In this document: piece by piece, positions 17,686 through 27,386 of the stretch
How positions within the stretch are numbered: the first letter of the stretch is position 1
How the letters are laid out: each line of letters opens with the position of its first letter
DNA from: Mycobacterium yunnanensis
Lineage (GTDB): Bacteria; Actinomycetota; Actinomycetes; Mycobacteriales; Mycobacteriaceae
Direction of reading: 5' to 3'
DNA: 64,000 bases
Assembly: GCF_025823185.1 (NCBI RefSeq)
Contig: NZ_JACKVK010000005.1
Coordinates: forward strand, 62,001-126,000
Made by a program: the position numbers and the translations under genes
Notes under the pieces: model-generated
Told to the model about the DNA's origin: nothing
Database searches by the model: none
Seen by the model: the letters and a program-made list of their open reading frames with translations, nothing else

Positions 17686-18081
17686 ATGACCAGCACGCGC
17701 GACGACTACGAATCCCTCTACGGGGCATACCTCGAACTGTGCAACGCGCACGACTTCGACGGCATGACGGCGTTCTACACGCCCACCATCAAGGTCAACG
17801 ACGTTGTCATGGAACCGGATTCGGTCGTCGCGCAGTTCGCGCCGTTGGTCGAGGGGTTCCCCGACTGGAAGTGGGAGGTGCGCAGCCTGCTGGTCGACGG
17901 CGATCTCCTCTGTCTGCACTTCTGGGTCGGCGGGACCCACCTTGGCGAGTTCCGCGGGATCGAGCCGACCGGCCGCACGGTCCGGATATCGGAGTTCACG
18001 CTCTACCGGGTCGAGGACGGCAAGTTCGCCGAGGTGTGGGACGTCTCGGACATGGAGTCGCTCATGGCGCAAATTACGTAG
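17686..18081 (+). CDS. SnoaL-like (NTF2-fold) ester cyclase-type protein
   Basis: A 131-residue protein starting 17 bases after the MBL-fold gene, so probably co-transcribed. It has the NTF2-like cone-fold pattern: an initial helix (YESLYGAYLELCNAHDFDGM), YTPTIKVND, LVEGFPDWKWEVRSLLVDGD, GGTHLGEFRGIEPTGRTV and EFTLYRVEDGKFAEVWDVSD. These are the conserved blocks of the SnoaL-like polyketide-cyclase group. Such small proteins act as cyclases, isomerases or hydrolases, or bind a ligand; no specific reaction can be assigned. A strong hairpin follows the stop. Confidence 0.85.
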   Translation: MTSTRDDYESLYGAYLELCNAHDFDGMTAFYTPTIKVNDVVMEPDSVVAQFAPLVEGFPDWKWEVRSLLVDGDLLCLHFWVGGTHLGEFRGIEPTGRTVRISEFTLYRVEDGKFAEVWDVSDMESLMAQIT

Positions 18082-18098
18082 CAGCAGCAATCTGCAGC

Positions 18099-18136
18099 GA
18101 AGATCCCCGACCTCGGGTCCGAGGTCGGGGATCTTC
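18099..18136 (+). terminator. Perfect 18-bp hairpin, probable transcription terminator
   Basis: The left arm 18099-18116 (GAAGATCCCCGACCTCGG) and right arm 18119-18136 are exact reverse complements with two bases between them. It starts 18 bases after the stop of the SnoaL-like gene. No T-tract follows, which is usual for mycobacterial hairpin terminators. Confidence 0.85.
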
Positions 18137-18406
18137 GTCGTTGCCGGCATGTCGCCGACCGTAGGCCCCACGGGGTTTTGGTGGACCCCCGGGTAAACCC
18201 CCGTGTTTTTCCCTGGGGTGGCGTGCGGCGCTCGTTGATTCACTCGACCCGTGCCCAGGTTCCGGCTAGCCCCCACTCCCAAGGTGACGCTGACCTGCTC
18301 ATACAACGGCCGCCAGTGGCAATGACTACGGGCGAGCAAGAGATCACAGTTCTATCAGCGGACGAATTGCCGCTGCCGCACCACCCACACAGCGAAAGGC
18401 GTTCCC
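18137..18406. promoter_or_regulatory. Upstream region of the mandelate-like cluster
   Basis: With the hairpin, this is a gene-free stretch of 325 bp (18082-18406). It carries TTCCGGCTAGCCCCCA at 18260-18275, identical to the motif upstream of alsD. I see no convincing -35/-10 pair and no open frame with family features. The motif is 131 bp upstream of the start codon of the first gene, which leaves room for a promoter and a leader. Confidence 0.55.
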
Positions 18407-20023
18407 ATGTCTGAGAAGAAGACCATCCATCACGTCACCTACGACTTGCTGCGCACCCTCGGTTTGACCACCGTGTTCGGCAATCCCGGGTCCACCGAGC
18501 AGTCGTTCCTTCGCGACTTCCCCGAGGACTTCACCTACGTGCTGGGCCTTCAGGAAGCCTCGGTTCTGGCGATGGCCGACGGATTCGCCCAGGCCCGCCG
18601 CAAGCCGGCGCTGGTGAACCTGCACACCGCGGCAGGCACCGGCAACGCAATGGGCTCGCTGGTGGCGTCCTACAAGGCCAACACTCCCCTGATCATCACC
18701 GCGGGCAACCAAACCCGCGAGATGGCGCTCGTGGACCCGTATTTGAACAACCGCGAGGCGACGGAGTTCCCGAAGCCGTGGGTCAAGTGGTCCTATGAGC
18801 CAGCTCGGGCAGAAGACGTCCCGGCGGCGATCATGCAGGCCTACGCGGTGGCCATGCAACCGCCGATGGGGCCGGTGTTCGTCTCCATCCCGCTCGACGA
18901 CTGGGACAAGCCCGCGTTGGGCCCCGCGGTGGTGCGCGACGTGAGCACCCGCGTCGCCCCCGACGCCGACCGGCTCGTGCACTTCGCCGAGAGGATCAGC
19001 CAGGCCAAGAACCCGCTGCTGCTCCTCGGGCCCGAGGTCGACCGCGACGGCGGCTGGGAGGCCGGTATCGCCTTCGCCGAGAAGCTCAAGGCGCCGGTGT
19101 TCGGCAGCAGCCTGCCCGACCGGATCTCCTTCCCGGAGACGCACCCGCTGGCTCGAGGCCCGCTGCCGATGACGATCGCCGGGGTGCACGACGCTCTCGA
19201 GGGCTTCGACCTGGTGATCGCCGTCGGCGCGCAGGTGTTCCGGTACTACCCCTATGTCGGCGGTGACTGGATTCCCGAGGGCACCGACGTTCTGCAGATC
19301 ACCACCGATCCGCACCTGTCGGCGGTCGCTCCGGTGGGCGACAGCCTGATCGGTTCGGTCCGCACCGCGTTGGAACGACTCGTCGACCTGGTCGAGGTGC
19401 CTGCCGATCGACCCGCCCCGGCACCGCGCCAGCTTCCCGCGGCCACCGCTCCCGAACCCACCGCAGCCCCGATGAAGCCCGAACTGGTCTATCAGGTGAT
19501 AGCCACGGTCAAGCCGGAGAACGCGGCGTTGGTGAACGAATCCACCTCCACGATGGCCCATCAGCTGACGTGGTGCCCCACCACGCAGAGCGACAGCTTC
19601 TTCGCGACCCCCAGCGGCGGCATTGGCTGGGGTGTGCCCGCGGCGGTGGGTGTCGCGCTCGGCGACCGTGAACGCGGCGTGAAGCGGCATGTGGTGGCCA
19701 CCATCGGAGACGGCTCGTTCGAGTACTCCGTGCAGGCGATCTGGACGGCGGGGCAGCATAGACTTCCGATCATCTTCGTGGTGTTCCGCAACGGGGCCTA
19801 CGAGATCCTGAAGTCCTTTGCGCTGCTGGAAAAGACGCCGAACGTCCCCGGTCTGGACCTGCCCGATCTCGACATCGAGTCCCTCGGCAGGGGATTCGGA
19901 CTCCGCGCGGTCACGGTCGACGGCACGGAGTCACTGGCCAAGGAATTCACCGCCGCGCTCGAGGCCGACGGCCCCACCGTCATCGTCGTCCCCACCGAGC
20001 CGGAACTGCCCTTCCTGGGCTGA
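18407..20023 (+). CDS. mdlC: Benzoylformate decarboxylase-like ThDP enzyme
   Basis: A 538-residue ThDP-dependent decarboxylase matching MdlC along its length: VFGNPGSTEQSFLRDFPEDF, LGLQEASVLAMADG (cofactor Glu50), NLHTAAGTGNAMGSL, VKWSYEPA, the GDGSFEYS metal/ThDP site and NVPGLDLPDLD. MdlC converts benzoylformate to benzaldehyde and CO2. Ser29 and His73 match catalytic Ser26 and His70 of the Pseudomonas enzyme. The position equivalent to its His281 is Tyr281 here (VFRYYPY), so substrate or rate may differ. It is the first gene of the 18407-24532 cluster of 2-hydroxy-acid enzymes. Confidence 0.85.
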   Translation: MSEKKTIHHVTYDLLRTLGLTTVFGNPGSTEQSFLRDFPEDFTYVLGLQEASVLAMADGFAQARRKPALVNLHTAAGTGNAMGSLVASYKANTPLIITAGNQTREMALVDPYLNNREATEFPKPWVKWSYEPARAEDVPAAIMQAYAVAMQPPMGPVFVSIPLDDWDKPALGPAVVRDVSTRVAPDADRLVHFAERISQAKNPLLLLGPEVDRDGGWEAGIAFAEKLKAPVFGSSLPDRISFPETHPLARGPLPMTIAGVHDALEGFDLVIAVGAQVFRYYPYVGGDWIPEGTDVLQITTDPHLSAVAPVGDSLIGSVRTALERLVDLVEVPADRPAPAPRQLPAATAPEPTAAPMKPELVYQVIATVKPENAALVNESTSTMAHQLTWCPTTQSDSFFATPSGGIGWGVPAAVGVALGDRERGVKRHVVATIGDGSFEYSVQAIWTAGQHRLPIIFVVFRNGAYEILKSFALLEKTPNVPGLDLPDLDIESLGRGFGLRAVTVDGTESLAKEFTAALEADGPTVIVVPTEPELPFLG

Positions 20024-20077
20024 CCGCCGTACCCCGTGGCCCGCCACGTCCCTTCCCGACGCACGACAGGCACCGAC

Positions 20078-21937
20078 ATGACCGTCAACGAAACCAGCTG
20101 TCACACAGTATCTCTCGCCGATTTCGCCGAAGCCGTGGCGGCCTACGGCGACGTCGTCACCGACCCGGCTACCTTGACCGAACGTGGCCACGACTTCTGG
20201 GGTGTCGGCGCCACCGCCGACCTGCTGCTGCGTCCCCACGACCGCAACCAGATCGCGGCCATCATGAAGACCGCGTCCCGGTACGGCACTCCGGTCGTCC
20301 CGCGGGGTGGCGCCTCGAATTGCTCGGGCGGCATGATGCCGGGCGCCGGGCGCGTGCTCCTCGATCTCTCCGGCCTCGACCAGATCCTCGAGGTCGACGT
20401 CGCCGCGCGCCGCGCACGGGTGGAGCCGGGTGTGGTCAACGTCGACCTGCAGGAGCGCGTCGCGCCGCACGGGCTGTGCTTCTCGCCGGACCCGGTGTCG
20501 TCGCACCTCTGCACGGTGGGCGGCAACGTCGTCGAAAACGCTGGTGGCCCACACGCATTGAAGTACGGCGTGACCTACAACCACATCCTCTCAGTCGACG
20601 TCGTCCTGCCCGACGGGTCGACCGCCACGTTGAGCACCGACGACGACGGCCCCGATCTCCTGGGGCTGATCATCGGATCGGAGGGCACCCTGGGCATCGT
20701 CACCGAGGTGACCGTCGCCCTGCGGCCCGTCGCCGAGGTCACCCACAGTCTGATGGGTGCGTTCCGCACCGCTCGGGACGCCGCCGACACGATCGCCGCA
20801 ATCATCGCCAGCGGGGTGGTGCCTGCCGCGGTGGAGTGGCTCGATCACGCCGGAATCGCCGGCCTGCAGAAGCTCTACGACACCGGCTATCCGCTCGACG
20901 CCGCGGCCGTCGTGCTCATCGACGTGGACGGGACCGCCGAACAGGTTGACCGCGACCAGACAGCGGTGGAGGGGCTCCTTCGGGACCGGGCCACGCAGGT
21001 CCGCGTCGCGCAGGAGGATGCCGACCGCACCGCTCTGTGGCACGGGCGCCTCCACCTCCCCGTGGCGGTCGCACAGAGCGGCATGGGGTTCTTCATCGGT
21101 GACGTCACGGTCCCCCGCGACCGCATCCCAGAGATGCAGGACGCCATCGCGGCCACCGCTGTACGTCACCGCGACGGGTTGACGTTCATTGCCGTCACCG
21201 GACATGCCGGTGACGGCGACCTGCACCCGACGAGCTTCTTCGACCCGGACAACCCCCGGGCCGCTGCCGCTCTGGCGGCTGCCAATGACGAGATCATAGA
21301 CGCCGCATTGCGATTGGGCGGAACGATCACCGGCGAGCACGGGGTTGGCACCGAGAAGATTCCATTCATGACCAAGCGCTTCACGCCTACCGAAATCGCC
21401 GTGCAGCGTTCCGTCAAGAATGCCCTCGATCCCGTCGGACTGCTCAACCCCGGCGTGATGCTGCCCGACCGGTCGGCCGCCGAACCCGACTCCGGCAGAT
21501 TCGGCGCCGCCGTCGGTGACGCCGTCGCGGGCCGCCTCGCCGAGGACCCGGGCCTCCCGCTGACCACCGGGCAGTCCACCGACATCTCGGTCAACTTGGG
21601 CAACCTCAGCATGATCGTGGGTGCCGACGCCACCGTCGAGCAGGTCAACCGTTACCTGGCCGAGAATCGCGTCAGCTGCGCCGCGGTCCCCGCAGACGGT
21701 GGCGAACGCACCATCGGAGCTGTCGTCGCCACGGCGACGGGCACCGAACGCACCCACGTCCGCCACGGTCTCCTCGGCGTCGACGTCGCGGTCGTGGACG
21801 GTCACGCACCGGCCCGCTTCGGCGCCGAGACGATGAAGGACGTCGCCGGTTATGACGTCAAGCGCCTCTTCATCGGGGGTCGTGGAGCATTCGGCGCCTT
21901 GACCACACTCATCTTCAAGATCACCGTCGACGGATAG
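20078..21937 (+). CDS. FAD-linked 2-hydroxy-acid dehydrogenase, GlcD-GlcE-type fusion
   Basis: A 619-residue protein. Residues 1-470 form a complete GlcD/D-lactate dehydrogenase-type flavoprotein: the FAD-binding PCMH domain with PVVPRGGASNCSGG, CTVGGNVVENAGG and LIIGSEGTLGIVTEV, then the FAD-linked C-terminal domain with GHAGDGDLHP and GEHGVGTEK. Residues from about 500 add a short GlcE-like segment (GNLSMIVGADATVEQVN, then MKDVAGYDVKRL). GlcE is normally a separate glycolate oxidase subunit. In this cluster D-mandelate or another D-2-hydroxy acid is a plausible substrate, giving the keto acid for the decarboxylase. Start at ATG 20078. Confidence 0.85.
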   Translation: MTVNETSCHTVSLADFAEAVAAYGDVVTDPATLTERGHDFWGVGATADLLLRPHDRNQIAAIMKTASRYGTPVVPRGGASNCSGGMMPGAGRVLLDLSGLDQILEVDVAARRARVEPGVVNVDLQERVAPHGLCFSPDPVSSHLCTVGGNVVENAGGPHALKYGVTYNHILSVDVVLPDGSTATLSTDDDGPDLLGLIIGSEGTLGIVTEVTVALRPVAEVTHSLMGAFRTARDAADTIAAIIASGVVPAAVEWLDHAGIAGLQKLYDTGYPLDAAAVVLIDVDGTAEQVDRDQTAVEGLLRDRATQVRVAQEDADRTALWHGRLHLPVAVAQSGMGFFIGDVTVPRDRIPEMQDAIAATAVRHRDGLTFIAVTGHAGDGDLHPTSFFDPDNPRAAAALAAANDEIIDAALRLGGTITGEHGVGTEKIPFMTKRFTPTEIAVQRSVKNALDPVGLLNPGVMLPDRSAAEPDSGRFGAAVGDAVAGRLAEDPGLPLTTGQSTDISVNLGNLSMIVGADATVEQVNRYLAENRVSCAAVPADGGERTIGAVVATATGTERTHVRHGLLGVDVAVVDGHAPARFGAETMKDVAGYDVKRLFIGGRGAFGALTTLIFKITVDG

Positions 21938-21946
21938 GACACCACC

Positions 21947-22921
21947 ATGCATGCCATCCAGATCGCCGAAAACGGTGGACCGGAGGTCCTCGCCTACGTC
22001 GAGGTTCCGACGCCCACCCCGGGTCCGCGTCAGGTGCTACTGCGCACCGAGGCCATCGGCGTGAACTTCATCGACACCTACTTCCGCACCGGGATGTACC
22101 CCCACGCCCTGCCGTTCGTTCTGGGGTGTGAGGTCTGCGGCATCGTCGAGGCCCTCGGTGAGGACGTCACCGGATTCTCCGTCGGTCAACGGGTCGCGAC
22201 CGCCGACACCGACGGCACCTATGCCGAACATTGCGTCGCCAACGTCGATCTCACCGCCCACGTTCCCGACGGCATCAGCCCACAGGTCGCGGCCTCCTCC
22301 CTGCTCAAAGGTGAGACCTCGCATCTGTTGATCAACTCGGTCTACGCGGTCAAGCCCGGCGACACCGTGCTGGTACACGCCGGGGCCGGCGGGGTCGGGC
22401 TCATCCTGACGCAGTGGGCCACCGCCAAGGGCGCCCGCGTCATCACCACCGTCTCCACACCCGACAAGGCCGAGATGTCCATGCAGGCGGGTGCGGTCCA
22501 CGTGCTGGACTACCCCACCGACGCCACGGAGTTTGGTGACCGTATCCGCGACCTCACCGACGGTCAGGGCGTGGCCGCGGTGTACGACGGCGTCGGCAAG
22601 TCGACCTTTGACGCGAGCCTCGCCAGTCTGGCGCTTCGCGGCACCCTGGCGCTGTTCGGCGCCGCCAGCGGCGCGGTGCCCCCGGTCGACCCGCAGCGGC
22701 TCAACACCGCCGGGTCGGTCTACCTGACGCGTCCGTACCGCACCCACTTCAACCGAACACCCGACGAATTCGCCTGGCGTGCGGGTGAACTCTTCGACGC
22801 GATCGGCTCGGGCATGATCACCGTCACCGTCGGCGAGACCTACCCCCTTCAGAACGCCGCGGACGCCCACCGTGCCCTGGAGGCCCGCAAGACCCACGGC
22901 TCGACCATCCTCATCCCCTGA
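21947..22921 (+). CDS. NADPH:quinone oxidoreductase-like protein (QorA-type MDR)
   Basis: A 324-residue zinc-free medium-chain dehydrogenase/reductase. The N-terminal GroES-like domain has [18 protein letters not shown], the typical quinone-reductase block, and the nucleotide-binding domain has [16 protein letters not shown]. It lacks the zinc ligands of alcohol dehydrogenases. It would reduce quinones or enones with NADPH. It lies nine bases after the GlcD-GlcE fusion and could handle its electron acceptor or an aldehyde/enone intermediate; that link is inference. Confidence 0.9.
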   Translation: MHAIQIAENGGPEVLAYVEVPTPTPGPRQVLLRTEAIGVNFIDTYFRTGMYPHALPFVLGCEVCGIVEALGEDVTGFSVGQRVATADTDGTYAEHCVANVDLTAHVPDGISPQVAASSLLKGETSHLLINSVYAVKPGDTVLVHAGAGGVGLILTQWATAKGARVITTVSTPDKAEMSMQAGAVHVLDYPTDATEFGDRIRDLTDGQGVAAVYDGVGKSTFDASLASLALRGTLALFGAASGAVPPVDPQRLNTAGSVYLTRPYRTHFNRTPDEFAWRAGELFDAIGSGMITVTVGETYPLQNAADAHRALEARKTHGSTILIP

Positions 22922-22943
22922 CCTGACGAGCAAGGACACGATC

Positions 22944-24122
22944 ATGAGTTACGGCGAATTTCAGAACGAGATCTACGCCAAGGGCCTGCAGGGCGTCGTA
23001 CCCTCCCTGCCCATGGCCTACGCCGACTGGGAGGCCAAGGCGCAGAGCGCACTTGCCCCGTCGGTGCTGTCCTACGTCGCCGGGGGTGCCGGTGACGAGC
23101 ACACCCAGCGAGCCAACGTCGCCGCGTTCAGCCAGTGGGGACTGATGCCGCGAATGCTCGTCGGCGCCACCAAGCGGGACCTCTCGGCAGAGCTGTGGGG
23201 AAGGCGCTGGGCCGCACCGATCTTCATGTCCCCCATCGGCGTCATCGGTGTCTGCGCACAGGACGGCCACGGTGACGTGGCCGCGGCACGGGCCAGCGCG
23301 CGCACCGGTGTGCCGATGATCGCCTCCACCCTCACCGTCGACCCGATGGAGGAAGTTCGGCCGCACACCGGGGACGTGCCCTCGTTCTTTCAGCTCTACA
23401 CCCCGACGGATCGCGAGCTCGCCGAGAGCCTGATCCACCGCGCCGAGGCCGCCGGATACTCCGGCATCGTGATCACACTCGACACGTGGATCACCGGATG
23501 GCGTCCTCGCGATCTCACCACGTCGAACTTCCCACAGCTGCGCGGCAATTGCCTCACCAACTACCTCACCGACCCGGTCTTCCGCGCCAAGTGCGGCGTC
23601 GACGCCGACACCCTCGACGCCGACCCGCGCTCAGCGGCGGCGTACTGGGCGTCGATCTTCGGTCAGTCGGTCACCTGGGAGGACCTCGAGTGGCTGCGAT
23701 CGGTGACCAGTCTGCCGCTGATCCTAAAGGGGATCTGCCATCCCGACGACGCTCGACGAGCCGTCGACGCCGGGGTGGACGGGGTGTACGTCTCAACCCA
23801 CGGCGGCCGGCAGGCCAACGGCGGTCTGCCTGCCCTGCAATGCCTTCCGGACGTGGTGGCGGCGGTCGACGTGCCCGTCCTGTTCGACTCGGGCGTGCGG
23901 TCGGGCGCCGACGTCGTCAAGGCGCTGGCACTTGGCGCGTCCGCCGTCGGAATCGGCCGGCCGTACGCCTGGGGCATGGCACTGGGCGGGGCCGACGGTA
24001 CCGTCCACGTGCTGCGGGCACTGCTCGCCGAGGCCGACCTGATCATGGCGGTCGACGGCTACCGAAGCCTCGAAGACCTCGGTCCCGACGCACTGCGTCG
24101 GACACCTCCAATCGCGATCTAG
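22944..24122 (+). CDS. FMN-dependent 2-hydroxy-acid oxidase, lactate 2-monooxygenase-like
   Basis: A 392-residue TIM-barrel flavoenzyme, close in length and sequence to M. smegmatis lactate 2-monooxygenase ([50 protein letters not shown]-like, GWRPRDLT). The catalytic His is in [11 protein letters not shown] (Thr replaces the usual Asn before His). That family oxidises L-lactate to acetate, CO2 and water, and related enzymes oxidise (S)-mandelate. Next to a benzoylformate decarboxylase gene, an (S)-mandelate oxidase role is a real alternative. Start at ATG 22944, 22 bases after the quinone reductase. Confidence 0.88.
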   Translation: MSYGEFQNEIYAKGLQGVVPSLPMAYADWEAKAQSALAPSVLSYVAGGAGDEHTQRANVAAFSQWGLMPRMLVGATKRDLSAELWGRRWAAPIFMSPIGVIGVCAQDGHGDVAAARASARTGVPMIASTLTVDPMEEVRPHTGDVPSFFQLYTPTDRELAESLIHRAEAAGYSGIVITLDTWITGWRPRDLTTSNFPQLRGNCLTNYLTDPVFRAKCGVDADTLDADPRSAAAYWASIFGQSVTWEDLEWLRSVTSLPLILKGICHPDDARRAVDAGVDGVYVSTHGGRQANGGLPALQCLPDVVAAVDVPVLFDSGVRSGADVVKALALGASAVGIGRPYAWGMALGGADGTVHVLRALLAEADLIMAVDGYRSLEDLGPDALRRTPPIAI

Positions 24123-24130
24123 GAGTAACC

Positions 24131-24532
24131 ATGCCCGTCTACACCTGTACGACGACGCGCTCGGCGCTGACCGCGTCGACGAAGGCGGCGCTGGCCGCCG
24201 AGCTGGCGTCGATCCACTCGCGGGTCAACCACGTGCCGAGCGAGTACGTCAACGTGGTCTTCTACGCGTTGCCCGAGGAGGACGTCTACACCGGCGGCCG
24301 ACCCGCGGCTCCGCTGATCGTCGACGGCTGGACGCGCACGGGACATCCCGATGAGCAGGTCGACCAGCTCGTCCGCGAGATCGCCGACGCCGCCACCCGG
24401 GTGACGGGCGTCCCGGCCGAGCGGGTTCTGGTGATCATCGGCAACAGCCCGGCCCGCTTCGCCATCGAAGCTGGCCGGGTGCTGCCCGAACCCGGGCACG
24501 AAGACGCCTGGGTCCGCGACGGCACCGGCTAG
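24131..24532 (+). CDS. Tautomerase-superfamily protein
   Basis: A 133-residue protein of the tautomerase superfamily (Tautomerase_2-like), starting at ATG 24131 with AGGAG upstream, eight bases after the oxidase. After Met removal it has the catalytic N-terminal Pro (MPVYTCTTTRSALT), a basic stretch and the ITRVTGVPAERVLVII-like strand. Relatives keto-enol tautomerise or hydrolyse unsaturated acids. It ends the cluster, 16 bases from the convergent LuxR-type gene. Confidence 0.85.
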   Translation: MPVYTCTTTRSALTASTKAALAAELASIHSRVNHVPSEYVNVVFYALPEEDVYTGGRPAAPLIVDGWTRTGHPDEQVDQLVREIADAATRVTGVPAERVLVIIGNSPARFAIEAGRVLPEPGHEDAWVRDGTG

Positions 24533-24548
24533 CGAGACGGCATCCTGA

Positions 24549-27293
24549 TCACGGTTCGACGCGACGAAGCTCCCGCCGTGAGGTGATCCCGAGCTTGGTG
24601 TAGATGTTGCGCAGGTGCCACTCGACCGTACGGTGGCTGATGAGCAGTTGATCGGCCACCTCGGCGTTGCCCAGCCCCTGCCGCACCAACCGACTGATGT
24701 GCCGTTCGCGGGCAGTCAGGTTCGTCTCGTAACGCGCATTGCGTTGAACGGCAACACCTCCGGCGGCATCCAGTTCGCGCGCGGCTCGTTCGGCGAAGGC
24801 GTCGGCACCAATCTGGACACAGAGGTCGTGCGCCAGTCGCAGCTGGGTCACCGCGGCGGCATTGCCGCGGTGACGTCGCAGCCACTCGCCGTATACCAGA
24901 TGGGTGCGGGCCCGGTAGACGGCCAACGGGCTGCGCTCGAGGTGCGCGATGGCCTGCTGGTAGTCGGCGTCGGTGGCTTCGGCACCCTTTGCGATCGCCG
25001 CGCCGCGCGCCGCGAGACCCAGCGCCGCCTCAGTGGGGCTGGCCGTCGCTCGGGTCACCAGCTCGTCGGCAGCTGCCCGCGCCTCGGCATCGTGACCCGA
25101 ATAGGCTGCCGCCTCGACGGTTTCGATCAGCAGGCAGCCGTAGAGGCCGATGTCGTCGTAGCGCAGACCCGTCCGGCACGCCTCCAACGCCTCGTCGTGG
25201 CGGGACAACCCGTTGTTCAGCAGCGCCTTGGAGAAGAGGGCGACCGTCACCTCGGTGCCTTCGCCCCGTTCGGTGCCCTCGCTGATGGTCTGTCCGGCGG
25301 TGGTCTGCCACAGCGACTCGTCCCCGCGGTGCGCGGCCAACAGCGCGGTCGCCGAGCGATGCGGCGGGGCGCCGGTGGCCGAGGAGACGATCATCGCCTC
25401 GTCCAAGAGCGCCTGGCCAGAGTCGAAGTCACCACCGATGACGCGTACCGCGGCCAGCGTCGTCAACGCTGCCGGCAACACCGTCAGCTCGCCGACCGTT
25501 CGCAGCATGTCCAACTGCTTGGTGGCCAGCACCTCGTATGCGACGAAGTCGTACAGGTCCAGGCAGATCCGGTTGGTCACGTCATGCCAGCGGGGATCGG
25601 CGGTACCGGCGTGGACGTCGCGCAGGTAGGCCAGCAGTGCCTTCTTCAACGATGCTGCTGCGGCGGCGTATCCGTCGACGAAGCGCACGATGAGTGCGTC
25701 GAGCAACAGGTCGACCGACCGTTGCGGGGTCGGGGCCGGCGGCGCGGCCTTGGCAGCACGCGCCGTCGCGACGGGTCCGTCCGCAGCCCCGGCAAGTCGG
25801 CCGACGATCATTGCGGCCATCAACGCTTCCAGGTACGTGTCGCGTGACGCCGCGGGTTCGTCGTCGGCGAAACCCCTTGCGGCGGCGAGCAACAGCCGCG
25901 GACCCTCGCGTCCCCGGTCGCCTGCGAAGGCGAGCCGAGCCCGAAGCAAGGCCACGCGAGCCTGGTGGCCAGCGCCGTCGGCGATGTCGACCAGCCGAGT
26001 GGCGGCCGCGACGTCACCCGCGTCGAGTTTGGCGGCGGCTGCGTCGAGTGCGCGTCGGGCTCGCGTCTCGGTGTCGGGGGTGAGCTCGGCCGCTTGGGCG
26101 AGAAAGGCTGCTGCCGCGGCGATTCCACCGCGGCCGCGGGCGCGTTCGGCCGACTCGACCAGCTCGGCGGCGATCGCTTCCACCGGAGTGCTGATGGCGT
26201 GCGCCCGATGCCACGTGCGATAGTCGGCGGCGTCGGAACTGGTGATCGTCTCGGCGAGCGCCGCATGGACTCGGTGTCGGTTCGCGGCCGGTTCACTGCG
26301 GTAGACCGCCGCGCGCACCAGGGGGTGGCGGAATCTGAAGCGGGTGTCGAGCCTGATGAGACCCGCTGCCTCCGCGGGCGCGGCGTCCTCCACCCCGAGG
26401 CCCAACCGTGTCGCGGCGGCCCACAGCCACGCGGACTCGCCGGCTGGTTCGGCTGCCGCGGTCAGCAAAAGAAGCCGCGAGCGCTCCGGAAGGACTCTCA
26501 ACCGCTCGGTGAAGACGTCCTCGACGCTGCCGGGCGACGTTCGATGGTTGACCAAGCCGAAGCCGCCGGCCAACTCGCCCGGGGAGAGTGTCTGCGGCAT
26601 CTCGGTCAGCGCCAACGGGTTTCCCGCCGCCTCCCCCAGCAGTCGCTCTCGCACCCGCTGATCGAGCCGCCCCGGTAACACCGCGTCGAGCAGCGAGCGC
26701 GACTCGGCATCGCTTAGCGGTGCCAGCCGCAGCTGCCGCAGGCCGTCCAGGTGGTAGGCGTCGGCGTCGCGGGTGGAGAAGATCAGGGCGACGCGATCGG
26801 CCTGCAGACGGCGGGCGGCGAAACCCAACGCCTGGCGCGACGGGTCGTCGACCCACTGCGCGTCGTCCACGACGCACAGCAGCGGGCGCTGCGCACCGGC
26901 CTCACTGAAGAGGTTGACCACCGCTAGACCGACCAGGAACGGGTCCGGTGGGTCACCGCTTCCGGCGCCCGTGGCGACCTCGAGCGCGCGACGTTGCACA
27001 TCGGGAAGCCGGTCGAGGTGGATGCTCAGCTGGCTGCACAGTCGTTGCAACGCGGCGTGGTCGAAGACCCGCTCCGCTTCGATGCCGCTGACGGTCACGA
27101 CCTGCATGTCCTCGGCGTACTCCGCCATCACGCGCTCCAGCAGGTGGGTCTTGCCGAGGCCCGCGGCAGCCCGCACCACGACGGCGCCGCTGCGGCCCTG
27201 GCGCGCAGCGTCGATCAGCTGGGCCATCTCGTGCAGCTCGGCGCGCCGGCCGACGAAGGTGCCGCGGCTGCCGAGTTTGCCGGTCGTCGCCAT
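24549..27293 (-). CDS. Large ATP-binding LuxR-type transcriptional regulator (LAL family)
   Basis: About 914 residues. An N-terminal AAA/STAND ATPase has a P-loop RAAAGLGKTHL (the first Gly is Ala) and a Walker B LLCVVDDAQWVDD. A long helical, TPR-like middle follows, and the C-terminal LuxR/GerE helix-turn-helix (LTARERHISRLVRQGLGNAEVADQLLISHRTVEWHLRNIYTKLGI) binds DNA. Such LAL proteins are inducer- and ATP-dependent activators. Start ATG 27291-27293 has GAAGGAG upstream; 35 earlier codons are open but lack a good start. It is convergent with the mandelate-like cluster. A GCTACCCCCCA motif lies 94-104 bp upstream of its start, matching the motif upstream of that cluster and alsD. Confidence 0.93.
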   Translation of the reverse strand: MATTGKLGSRGTFVGRRAELHEMAQLIDAARQGRSGAVVVRAAAGLGKTHLLERVMAEYAEDMQVVTVSGIEAERVFDHAALQRLCSQLSIHLDRLPDVQRRALEVATGAGSGDPPDPFLVGLAVVNLFSEAGAQRPLLCVVDDAQWVDDPSRQALGFAARRLQADRVALIFSTRDADAYHLDGLRQLRLAPLSDAESRSLLDAVLPGRLDQRVRERLLGEAAGNPLALTEMPQTLSPGELAGGFGLVNHRTSPGSVEDVFTERLRVLPERSRLLLLTAAAEPAGESAWLWAAATRLGLGVEDAAPAEAAGLIRLDTRFRFRHPLVRAAVYRSEPAANRHRVHAALAETITSSDAADYRTWHRAHAISTPVEAIAAELVESAERARGRGGIAAAAAFLAQAAELTPDTETRARRALDAAAAKLDAGDVAAATRLVDIADGAGHQARVALLRARLAFAGDRGREGPRLLLAAARGFADDEPAASRDTYLEALMAAMIVGRLAGAADGPVATARAAKAAPPAPTPQRSVDLLLDALIVRFVDGYAAAAASLKKALLAYLRDVHAGTADPRWHDVTNRICLDLYDFVAYEVLATKQLDMLRTVGELTVLPAALTTLAAVRVIGGDFDSGQALLDEAMIVSSATGAPPHRSATALLAAHRGDESLWQTTAGQTISEGTERGEGTEVTVALFSKALLNNGLSRHDEALEACRTGLRYDDIGLYGCLLIETVEAAAYSGHDAEARAAADELVTRATASPTEAALGLAARGAAIAKGAEATDADYQQAIAHLERSPLAVYRARTHLVYGEWLRRHRGNAAAVTQLRLAHDLCVQIGADAFAERAARELDAAGGVAVQRNARYETNLTARERHISRLVRQGLGNAEVADQLLISHRTVEWHLRNIYTKLGITSRRELRRVEP

Positions 27294-27386
27294 CGTCTTC
27301 TCCTTCGCGCGTCGAGGTCTCGTCGTCGTCGTATGCAGCGTCGCACGCGCCGGAGCCGTCGACCACGTCTCGAGGCAGAGATTGCA

